Shown here: positions 56,891 to 64,000 of the stretch, piece by piece
How the letters are laid out: every line of letters begins with the position of its first letter
Position numbering within the stretch: position 1 is the first letter of the stretch
From: Anthonomus grandis grandis
Lineage: Eukaryota > Arthropoda > Insecta > Coleoptera > Curculionidae
DNA: 64,000 bases
Direction of reading: 5' to 3'
Assembly: GCF_022605725.1 (NCBI RefSeq)
Contig: NC_065551.1
Coordinates: 17,980,001 to 18,044,000 of the forward strand
Program-made: the position numbers and the translations under genes
The notes under the pieces: model-generated
The model's input: the letters and a program-made list of their open reading frames with translations, nothing else
Told to the model about the DNA's origin: nothing
The model's database searches: none

Positions 56891-57249
56891 TAATAGTGTT
56901 TATTTTAATTTTTCATATTGATTTTGGCTTTCTCATACTTATTTCTTAGACATTTAATTGTTTTAGTTAGTTTAAATTTGTATGAGTCAAGAATAAAGTT
57001 TATTAACTTTTGTTTTGAGAAAAAAATAGTATGTTATTTTTTTTGAAAAGTCATATTTTTATAATCAATATATTTTTATTAATTTTTTTTGATCAAATCC
57101 TTATATAATTGTGCTGGCTTAAGTACAAATTTTTCTAGTTAATATTTTTAAACCATGTGAGTAGTTTACGCACAACCAAAATCTCAAAGCTCCCTACTGA
57201 AAAATTTGCCTCTTTGTTCTTACAACTGTGTAACTCTAGCCAAGCGTTT

Positions 57250-57705
57250 TGTCGCCATCTCATTCTCAGATATGCTAAAGAATCGAAATAAAATAATATT
57301 TTTTCTTTTTATGTAAATGGATAAAATATGACAGAAAAACCACATTTCCGGAAGATCCTGATTGAAGTTTAGATATGAAATGATTCTATAAAAAAAGGGA
57401 AATAGCACAATTTTTATCAAATTAATTAATTTTATAAATGGAATACATTTTTCCCTTTTTAATTCAAGCTCTCATAAATAAAAATAATTTGAAAGAAACA
57501 TTTTTACGTAAAGATTTTTTTGCTTTGTTTTTATTTTGTTTGCTTTTTTTTTAAGGATGTATCACTTAAAAGCCTCGTAATCGAGATGCATTCCTATTTG
57601 TTAATTTCACTTATATCATAGGTAAATTTGTTTTGTAATTTTTACTATTGGCAAATAAACGATCTGACAAATTTATCAAAGACAATACACTAGAGATTAA
57701 GGAAA
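57250..57705. other. Intergenic, nothing recognised
   Basis: AT-rich spacer with T-runs. Confidence 0.5.
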
Positions 57706-57707
57706 TA

Positions 57708-57930
57708 CAGGGTGTTCCGAAATTACATCGCAATATTTTACCAGCCGCATCTTTGCCTAAAAATAAGACAAAAACTTCATGTACAGGAATCTTGAAAAGT
57801 GAATCGTTTTCATGTTAGAGGGTGTTTTAAAATTCTTATTGAAAATGGTTTTTTGTTAATATTTTCAAAGGCCTTGTCGTTATTTTTCGAAATTTTTATC
57901 GTATAGGTACTACTGTTATATAAAAAAAAG
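57708..57930. repeat. Solo mariner-type arm
   Basis: TACAGGGTGTTCCGAAATTA at 57708 is a typical mariner terminus after TA. The following 200 bp are noncoding and AT-rich. No inverted partner was found in the window, so it is a solo arm or a decayed short element. Confidence 0.45.
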
Positions 57931-57999
57931 AGGCTTTCTTTTTTTTTTTTGTTCTTAGTTCTTGTTAACATAACAATTATCCTAGTTTTGTAATTATAT

Positions 58000-58262
58000 G
58001 AGTTTAATGTTTGTATAGACCCTGTTTAGTCCCTTCTCATGCATCTTAATATGTTCTTTTATTTTTTGTTGGTGATTTTAACTTTCGATATTGCCAGTAG
58101 CGCGATGGCGTGTTGTATGTTGTGACGAAAACCCTCATTGTATATCCCTGATGATGGACATCTTATATCTCCGAAACATGTAGGATAGATAATTTTTCAA
58201 ATAAATTTAGTGGAGGATGACCGAAACAATTTTAGTTAACCTTTATTATAATAATATTTCTT
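58000..58262 (+). repeat. Penelope-like 3' tail with hammerhead-like core
   Basis: CCCTGATGATGGACATC, then TATCTCCGAAACATGTAGG (58146-58185), has the CTGATGA and GAAAC boxes of a hammerhead ribozyme separated by an imperfect stem (GGA..TCC at 58156-58172). This string is common at Penelope-like ends. No coding part of the element is near. Confidence 0.45.
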
Positions 58263-59380
58263 TCTTTCTATGGTATTAATAAAAAATATTGTTGCCAATA
58301 GACGCAAACAGTAAATAAGAAATAAAAATATAAAGAAAAAGTAAGAATAATCGAAATTTTATTCTTATATCGCCATCTTAATTTGATGCATCATAAAGCT
58401 TATTTTAATTACCTATTATCTTGACGATTCCTTAATTGATAATTTTGTAATTTAATATAAAACTGATTGTTTGAAAATTATTATATTCTTTTATTTTTAA
58501 TGAATATATTTTGTGTTCTAAATTTAATCGCATAAACACGGTTTCGCGAATATATAATATATTTCGCGATTTTGTATTTAAACACTCAAGGTTTAGGCAC
58601 AGAACAGTACCAAAAAAGTACCAGCTAATTGCAAAATAAATAATTAAGTCGATTGTTTGATTTCCGTCATGTTCAATTCTATAGCTATAGAAAATATTTT
58701 TTAATGTTGTAATGGATTTCCTATAATATAGTTTAGGTATAAGGGATAAAAAAAAAAACCAAACTTGACCGTAATTAAATGTAATCTAAAACAGATGCCT
58801 AAATATAGCGTTAGTTCTTTATCTTTTCTTATAGCTTTCGTTTTTTTTGTATTTTGTCACATTTAGGAAAAACCTTTGCAGAACCATAAACATCTGGGGG
58901 TATAGGAGTTTTTTTAGCAAGGGACGCATCTGCGATGCCTCCTTAAATTTAGTCGCTTTATAGCTTTTGTCATCAGTTTGAGCTTTATTTTGTAAACTCA
59001 CTTGTTTTTTTTTTGGTTTATTAACAAATACATTTTTCGTTTTGGAAGTGCTCTGTGTTTTTTTATATTTTGTTGAACATCAACAACATAATCAATACGT
59101 CATTTTATAAATAATACCCAAATATACAGTCCTCTGCCGAACTAGGTCTTTAATTCAGCAACAACGCTATAATTACACATTTACACATATTACACCTTTT
59201 AAATTTCATAAAATGGTTTTTGTAATAAATCGAATAAAATCTTGCAATTTTTACATTAACAACCTATTTACATAAAACAGAATTCCAAAGGTACAAACAC
59301 CTCATTTGCACCTTAAAATACAGCCCAAGTAAGCAATATCTCGTCATATAATAAAAATTTATTTTCGCAAAATAGTGTAA
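58263..59380. other. Intergenic, nothing recognised
   Basis: AT-rich spacer. Confidence 0.5.
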
Positions 59381-60407
59381 ATTTAACTAAAAAGTATACA
59401 ATGCACCGCGAGATAATCTCCGAGAAATAAATTCGCCGCTTATAGTAAATATGGATGAGGAATAATTTTCTAGTTCGCCAAGTCCGATAGATTTAATCTC
59501 GGTAAGTTTGTCCGTTTTATGTATTGGCGATTGTCTCTCATAATTTCGTAAATAAAATGCGATAAATAAGAAGTAAACAAGATCGAAACGCATTTATGAC
59601 GGTATAAATCCCAATCAGCTGGTGGTATAAGTAATTTTTTTTGTTTGTTTCACTTGCGACCGTTTATGGTAAAACCAATTTAATAAAATATACATTAGCC
59701 TTTGTACCATTCGGGTATACGATTTGCCTAATATTTTATTTAGGCATCTAATGTTCGTTAGTAACTTTGTCTGTAACCTTTTAAATCTGGGTTAACTTAA
59801 TATTAAGAGGTAATAATTTAGAATTATTCCTTAAAGGATATATATTTAAAACTTAATATGTATTTATGGACTCCTTGAGGCATTTTATTATCTTTATATT
59901 TATTATGTAAGCAGTACAATGAATAATTGTATAATGAAATTTAAGTTTTAAGGCAACTAGGTTCAATAGAATTAAGACTTTTTTCTAAGAACCGATATTC
60001 GCCTTAAAATTATTTGCCCTTAATCTTGTTATGGCTTTATATAAAACATTTATATAAAACTAATGATTCTCTTAAAAACGAAATATACTACTTTATTATT
60101 TCGGCTATTTTATATATGCGTTTACTCGGAATTAAGTTTCTTTTTTTTTAAACAAATAACTCTGAGAAAACCACAAACGGCAAATAAGAGCCTGAGGCGG
60201 CATTCGGCGCCAGAAACGAAATCGTAATCGGCGTGATTGCCGTAACGCGAGTCCTCATACAGGCTCATCAAATGCCCACGTACAACAATAATACGTAAAC
60301 AGCTAGAGTACGTTACGAACGCAGAAAAGTACATTGTGTTTATATACATTTTATGTAAAGCCAGATAGTAGAGATTTTTTTAAATTATATTCTAATGGAA
60401 TACGTAT
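59381..60407. other. Spacer with two CpG-retaining islands
   Basis: 59395-59620 (CACCGCGAGATAATCTCCGA, GTCCGATAGATTTAATCTCG, TTGGCGATTG) and 60165-60330 (GCGGCATTCGGCGCCAGAAA, CGTAATCGGCGTGATTGCCG) are complex and CpG-bearing against an AT-rich background; both lack transposon features. Short ORFs overlap without family likeness. Confidence 0.35.
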
Positions 60408-61107
60408 TGTTAGAAATATAGAAAAATAAAACCCAACTTTAAAAAAAAATAACTATTTTAATTACAATTTAAGATTTAAAAATAAAATGAACAAAAGCAA
60501 ACAAAATATAAAAGTCACCGGGATCGACTTAAACTTTCAATAGTAAAAGCCAATCTGTCTTTCCTTTCAATGCCCGCGTTTATTTCCTTTTCCCAAATTA
60601 TGCTGAGATCGATATTCCTTTTTATAATATACCGTTGACCTGGACCACGATGACGACGGTACCAAGCCAGGCTATATGCACGTGATCCGAGACGTGATCC
60701 TTATTCGGCATATTTCTTACACGGCCTTTCCTGACTATGGCGTGTCCTCACGCCTAAAATTAATTTCGATTCAAGTCGACTTCTGTTGAGAAAATCAACA
60801 GATTAGCAGTCATGGAGTCGAACATCCCGTGAAACCTAATACCTAAGAAAACATTAAATTTGGGTAACACGGTGTACCTATGCATACACAGGGTTAAGTA
60901 TTTAAAAAAAAATAAATGGGGTAAAACAAAGGCCAGTACCAAATATTAAAACGTCAGGTACTTAAATCTAATAATAGCAAAAGAATACTAGCGTTAGTAT
61001 GTTAAAGACGCACCAGGGAAGACCAAAAGTAACCAGGAATTTTAACCACCTGCCTTTGGCCCACCTGAACCGGGGAGCCAAAAGTACCAGGAATTACAAT
61101 AATTACA
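60408..61107 (-). repeat. Putative 3' LTR of the antisense Gypsy element
   Basis: In plus orientation it runs TGTTAGAAAT ... GGAATTACAATAATTACA, so on the minus strand it starts TGTAATTATTG and ends ATTTCTAACA (TG...CA, 700 bp). A TATA motif lies on the minus strand at about 60621-60632 and a polyadenylation-type AATAAA downstream near 60590. A purine-rich tract (GGGGGGGG, 61121-61131 region) lies just upstream. A diverged tandem repeat of about 57 bp at 61021-61107 is within U3. No second LTR is in the window to confirm the limits. Confidence 0.55.
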
Positions 61108-61149
61108 CCTGCAGATGGCCCCCCCCATAGAGCTCGGCAACCGCGCCAA

Positions 61150-61513
61150 TACCTACTCTAAGATTCAATACCGAATCTTCTCCAGGGTTTCATATTTTCC
61201 AACCCTGCCACGCCTTTATACGGAATGCGTGATCGTACAGCTCCAGGTATGTTGGTCACTTCATACCGATCGTGCTCCAGGACTTTGCTGATCCTGTAAG
61301 GTCCTCGCCACTTGGGCAAGAGTTTCCTGCTGGTCCCAGTATTTGGAGACGCTGTAAGTCGCAACAGCACTAAATCACCCTCCACATACTGATGTCCAGG
61401 AATCCTCTTGGAGTCAAATCGGCGTTTTTTACATCCAACAATTCCTCTTCAACTGATAAAATCTTGGTACCTGAAATTCAAAAACCCATTAGAGCCTCGC
61501 TCGGTGATACGCC
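61150..61513 (-). pseudogene. Gypsy integrase, C-terminal part
   Basis: Minus-strand KLLPKWRGPYRISKVLEHDR (about 61325-61265) is the GPY/F-like module that closes Gypsy integrases, preceded by VEGDLVLLRL. The sequence joins the core at 62855-63375; a second element is inserted between them. The end of the reading frame is at about 61155. Confidence 0.85.
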
Positions 61514-61624
61514 AGTAACATCCCTAGAACAGCCTTTATAGCTGACTATGCAATTGTACTATATAAATACAATCGCTCAATTGCCGCGGGTAACATTTTG
61601 TCGCGTGTCATTTTGTCATTTAAC
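61514..61624 (+). repeat. Left LTR of the inverted unit (internally deleted)
   Basis: AGTAACATCCCTAGAACAGC through ACTATATAAATACAATCG to GTCATTTAAC. It matches the right LTR at all but one base, but lacks about 114 bp between CGCGTGTCA and TTGTCATTTAAC. TGGCGCT, the first bases of the primer binding site, follows at 61625-61631; likeness to the right side ends there. Confidence 0.85.
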
Positions 61625-62220
61625 TGGCGCTTGGGAAGGGTTGTGACTGTACTGGTGGTGGTATAAAAGGGCGAGGATTTAAATTAAAATTTTGGTTATA
61701 CGTAGGGTTATTATTATTATTTTTGTTAAAATTCTGGGTTACATTTGAAGGCCTAGTAAATTGGTTTGTAAAATTAATTTGGGATTCTATAATATTAAAA
61801 TTCAAAAAGGTGTGTGATAAAAGAAAACTTTGAGCATTATCAACTAACTTAGATTTAATAGCAGCTAGAACTACTTTTTTCTGATCTTCTGTAGTTGCGG
61901 TGACATAATAAAAATTATAATATTCGTCAATTGCTTTAATAAAACTCTCGAGGTGTGCTTGATTTCCTGAGAATACTGGCAATAAAGAGGTGAAAAATCT
62001 AATATTTTCCATAATGTCGGGATTTAAATTTAATTTATCTAATAAGCTAATAAGTTCTTCCTGAACTTCTGAATTAACAGATATAGTATTATCTAGTATA
62101 GTATTGTCTAAATTATTTTCTTCTAAGTCAGAATTCTGCACTATCTGAATCACAGAACTCAAATTTAAACCCAAGGCAGCCCTATTTTCTGTAAAAACTC
62201 TTTTAATCGTAATGAAGCCT
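61620..62220 (-). pseudogene. Gag of the inverted unit
   Basis: Minus-strand. Probable start MAEASLRLKEFLQK near 62222 with a frameshift near 62170, then LLPVFSGNQAHLESFIKAID (61985-61925), a Gypsy/17.6-type capsid start, and an Asn/Pro-rich C-terminal tail. The frame ends at the join with the left primer-binding-site copy, so the natural gag end and all of pol are missing. The capsid piece is otherwise open. Confidence 0.8.
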
Positions 62221-62621
62221 CAGCCATTAAAACATAAAAATTTTAAAAATAAAATGGCAATTTGGCAATTACTTACAATAACAGCATGGTTTATCCACAG
62301 AGCTTATATTGCAGCAATTTTCTAGTAAGGGTACCAACGCCTTGTAGAATGTCTGGATGGAATGATCTCGTCTGGTTCAGGAACTGGATGCAACACGTAG
62401 CGATCAGCTCGCAGCCAATCTGACGGTTCACCAATTTCCACACAGAGAACTGCACAAAACTGTATACTTTTTTGGTCTTTTGAAAAATAAATCTACTCTC
62501 TTTTCACCAAAAGTTTTCACAGTTTTTGCAGTTCAACTTTTTTTGATAGTGCACTAAGAACGAAGGTTCACTTTCACACAACGAAAACACGTTAAAAGGC
62601 GAAATTGCACTATCCTGTTCG

Positions 62622-62639
62622 CAGCGCCAGTTAAATGAC
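62622..62639 (-). promoter_or_regulatory. Primer binding site of the inverted unit
   Basis: On the minus strand TGGCGCTGCGAACAGG follows the LTR end GTCATTTAAC directly, the place and TGG start expected for a tRNA primer binding site. The tRNA species was not identified. Confidence 0.7.
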
Positions 62640-62854
62640 AAGACCTGCGGAGCTTCTTTTAAAAAAGATTTATTTTACTAATAGGACAAACTACGTTACA
62701 AAAGGGTTTTTTACTAATTACTATGGTGAACAATTATCATGAACGGCGACTCAGCTTTGACACGCGACAAAATGTTACCCGCGGCAATTGAGCGATTGTA
62801 TTTATATAGTACAATTGCATAGTCAGCTATAAAGGCTGTTCTAGGTATGTTACT
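62630..62854 (-). repeat. Right LTR of the inverted unit (full, 225 bp)
   Basis: On the minus strand it starts AGTAACATACCTAG and ends GTCATTTAAC. A TATA-type CTATATAAATAC lies at about 62800. It has the short LTR size of some Gypsy-group elements. Confidence 0.85.
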
Positions 62855-63375
62855 CGCCAATTGCTTTCTTAAGGGTGCTATTTAAATCCAGCTGTATATC
62901 GGTAATGTTGTCATCCCAGTCGTTATTATTTTTATTACCCCCCATTGACGCTAAAGAATCGGTTATTACACGGTTGTACCACAGATATAACTAGCAAGTT
63001 ATATCTGTGGTTGTACCGTTCAACTTGGCCGTTTCCCCTAGGTAAAGCGACGGCATTTAAATGATGTTGAGAACCGTACTGTTCAACAAAACGCGAAAAC
63101 CGTTTTGAAGTAAAAGCTTTACCGCGATCGCTAATAATTCGATTTGGTATTCCAAAAATTTTAAACATGTCTTTAAATGCTTTTATTACATGTGTAGTAC
63201 CTTTATCTTTAACCGCATATAATAAAATAAATTTTGTGAACGCATCAATTATTACCAATATGTGAGTGTTGTGTTTATTTGTTTTAATGAAGGGGCCTAA
63301 GTGATCGACGTGAACTGTATAAAAGGGTCTAGGAATTTTTGAAATTGGATGTAAGAAACCGGGTCTTTTACCTGA
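62855..63375 (-). pseudogene. Gypsy integrase catalytic core
   Basis: Minus-strand. PFYTVHVDHLGPFIKT (63330-63285) with the first catalytic Asp, VIIDAFTKF (63255), IISDRGKAFTSK (63140-63105) with the second, and LPRGNGQVERYN (63040-62990) with Glu. Asp-35-Glu spacing is exact. A 38-bp palindromic insertion follows the Glu motif (62979-63016) and breaks the frame. The zinc-finger region upstream is missing: gag is joined almost directly to the core at about 63375-63390. Confidence 0.9.
62979..63016. repeat. Hairpin micro-insertion with flank duplication
   Basis: Perfect 14-bp arms CCACAGATATAACT and AGTTATATCTGTGG around AGCA (62979-63010), followed by a second GGTTGTACC (63009-63017; first at 62972-62980). 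Removing one copy restores the integrase frame. Confidence 0.85.
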
Positions 63376-63379
63376 GCTA

Positions 63380-63978
63380 GATTATAATTAAATCAACGTG
63401 ATCTTCGTCAGTTAGCGGAATTTCTAATTTGTGGATTAAAGATAATTTACGGTAAACATATTGATAAAGAGATTCAGTAAGTATTGGTTTACAAAACATC
63501 ACATCTTGTAACAAAACAAACTTCTTGGTGGTCGAAAATTATCTTGCAACATAACACTACATTCTTCCCACTTAAACAACCTCGTTGAAAGACCCCTGTA
63601 CCAGATTTCAGCAGTACCCCTTAATTTTGATAAGGCCAAGTGAGAAGTTGTTTTATCATCCCACCCATGGACGGATGCGTATTCATTAACTGAATTTACC
63701 CATTCGTTAACGTCATTTACCAACGGATCGAATTCCGCAATAATGTTGTTATTAATGGAAATGTTACTTACTCCACCTCTTCGGCTTACCAACAACCTGT
63801 CAATTCCAGCCACTACGGTCTCACCCATTTTCGAGATGCTTTCAGCCAAAGCACTCGAAGATGTTCCAGATGAGGAGTACCTTCTAGGGCTGCTCCTAGA
63901 GCGGTGATGTCTATCATGCTGCTGAGGCTGACCGTCTCTGCGAGAACGCCTTCCGCGAGCCACCCTATCGTCTTCCAC
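63380..63978 (-). pseudogene. Gag of the older Gypsy element, start to capsid
   Basis: Minus-strand start at 63978 (MEDDRVARGRRSRRDGQPQQ): a basic, Arg/Ser-rich N-terminus to about residue 50, then a capsid region with FDPLVNDVNEWVNSVNEYAS, HGWDDKTTSHLALSKLRG and AEIWYRG. Frameshift near 63510 leads to SLYQYVYRKLSLIHKL (about 63475-63430) and a stop near 63380. No zinc knuckle, protease, RT or RNase H follows; the integrase begins within a few bases. The element therefore carries a large gag-to-integrase deletion. Confidence 0.8.
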
Positions 63979-64000
63979 CCTCGACCCAACGCCTTCTCTA

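Larger units (their letters stand above)
53450..57246 (+). mobile_element. Element D: DDE-like DNA transposon, same superfamily as A and B
   Basis: CGCTTGGCTAGAGTTACACA and the next 8 bases (53450-53477) return inverted at 57219-57246 with one mismatch in 28. These may be terminal or subterminal. Between them lie a transposase with introns and a LINE insertion (about 55625-56600). Removing the LINE leaves about 2.8 kb, close to element A without its insertions. Confidence 0.65.
61514..62854. mobile_element. Inverted-LTR Gypsy-type insertion with CGCC duplication
   Basis: Unit with the order LTR (plus) - first bases of PBS - gag (antisense) - leader - PBS - LTR (minus). Both outer ends are the same LTR end (AGTAACAT...), so it is palindromic at its termini. 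Left flank ends CGCC (61510-61513) and right flank starts CGCC (62855-62858): a 4-bp target duplication typical of Gypsy integration. It interrupts the integrase gene of an older Gypsy, whose sequence is continuous when the unit and one CGCC are removed. It has no pol. Confidence 0.85.

Noticed and set aside
58725..58760. GTTTAGGTATAAGGGAT resembles the mariner arm block TTTAGGTATAGGACATG.
   Set aside because: Only this short block is similar; no other arm blocks occur nearby, so it may be chance in AT-rich DNA.
1..64000. tRNA, rRNA or intact host protein genes.
   Set aside because: None recognised by eye; a tRNA scan and splice-aware gene prediction could not be run here.

Overview
This window is AT-rich eukaryotic DNA, almost certainly from an arthropod and most likely an insect. 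No bacterial-style operon, rRNA or tRNA gene is recognisable, and no intact host protein-coding gene could be supported. The sequence is a dense, nested graveyard of transposable elements, nearly all broken by stops, frameshifts or later insertions. The mix (piggyBac, DD41D mariner, PIF/Harbinger, Penelope, R1-like and CR1/Jockey-like LINEs, Gypsy) fits an insect; the order cannot be decided from sequence alone.

Layout. 1-905: piggyBac transposase fragment, then a solo mariner arm. 1472-6530: 'element A', an intron-bearing DDE-like DNA transposon with about 190-bp inverted ends, invaded by mariner #1 (4040-5479) and by an antisense Penelope fragment carrying a GIY-YIG nuclease (5600-6345). 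8650-12570: two mariner remnants around mariner #2 (9698-11518), a large palindrome and a tandem duplication. 13.9-18.66 kb: antisense LINE split by mariner #3 (14664-16603, the best-preserved transposase). 18.68-19.93 and 22.42-25.38 kb: two sense LINEs. 27.43-29.69 kb: antisense LINE. 29.69-30.13 kb: PIF/Harbinger remnant. 30.29-32.63 and 34.53-35.47 kb: elements B and C of the same superfamily as A. 36-37 kb: antisense LINE. 37.19-39.03 kb: mariner #4. 39.38-40.85 kb: antisense LINE. 41.40-43.68 kb: mariner #5, containing an inverted hammerhead-like repeat pair. 44.3-44.96 kb: Tc1-like remnant. 47.95-52.07 kb: antisense R1-like LINE sequence on both sides of a bounded piggyBac with TTAA duplication (48842-51303). 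53.45-57.25 kb: element D, with two visible introns and a LINE inserted in it. 58.0-58.26 kb: Penelope-like tail. 60.4-64 kb: antisense Gypsy element with an internal deletion, interrupted by a small inverted-LTR insertion flanked by a 4-bp duplication.

The most unusual items are: (1) 61514-62854, a unit whose two ends are LTRs in inverted orientation, both exposing the U3 end, inserted with a CGCC duplication; (2) four divergent members (A-D) of one poorly described, intron-bearing DDE-like transposase superfamily with a (D/E)xCxGQxKN motif, a GHSxxxxD motif and clustered subterminal repeats; (3) a crowd of DD41D mariner-like elements with long terminal inverted repeats that share internal blocks and contain a second mariner-like end. 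Between the transposons lie a few CpG-retaining, higher-complexity islands (about 7.3, 13.2, 21.7, 33.8, 52.9, 59.5 and 60.2 kb) that may be conserved host regulatory DNA.
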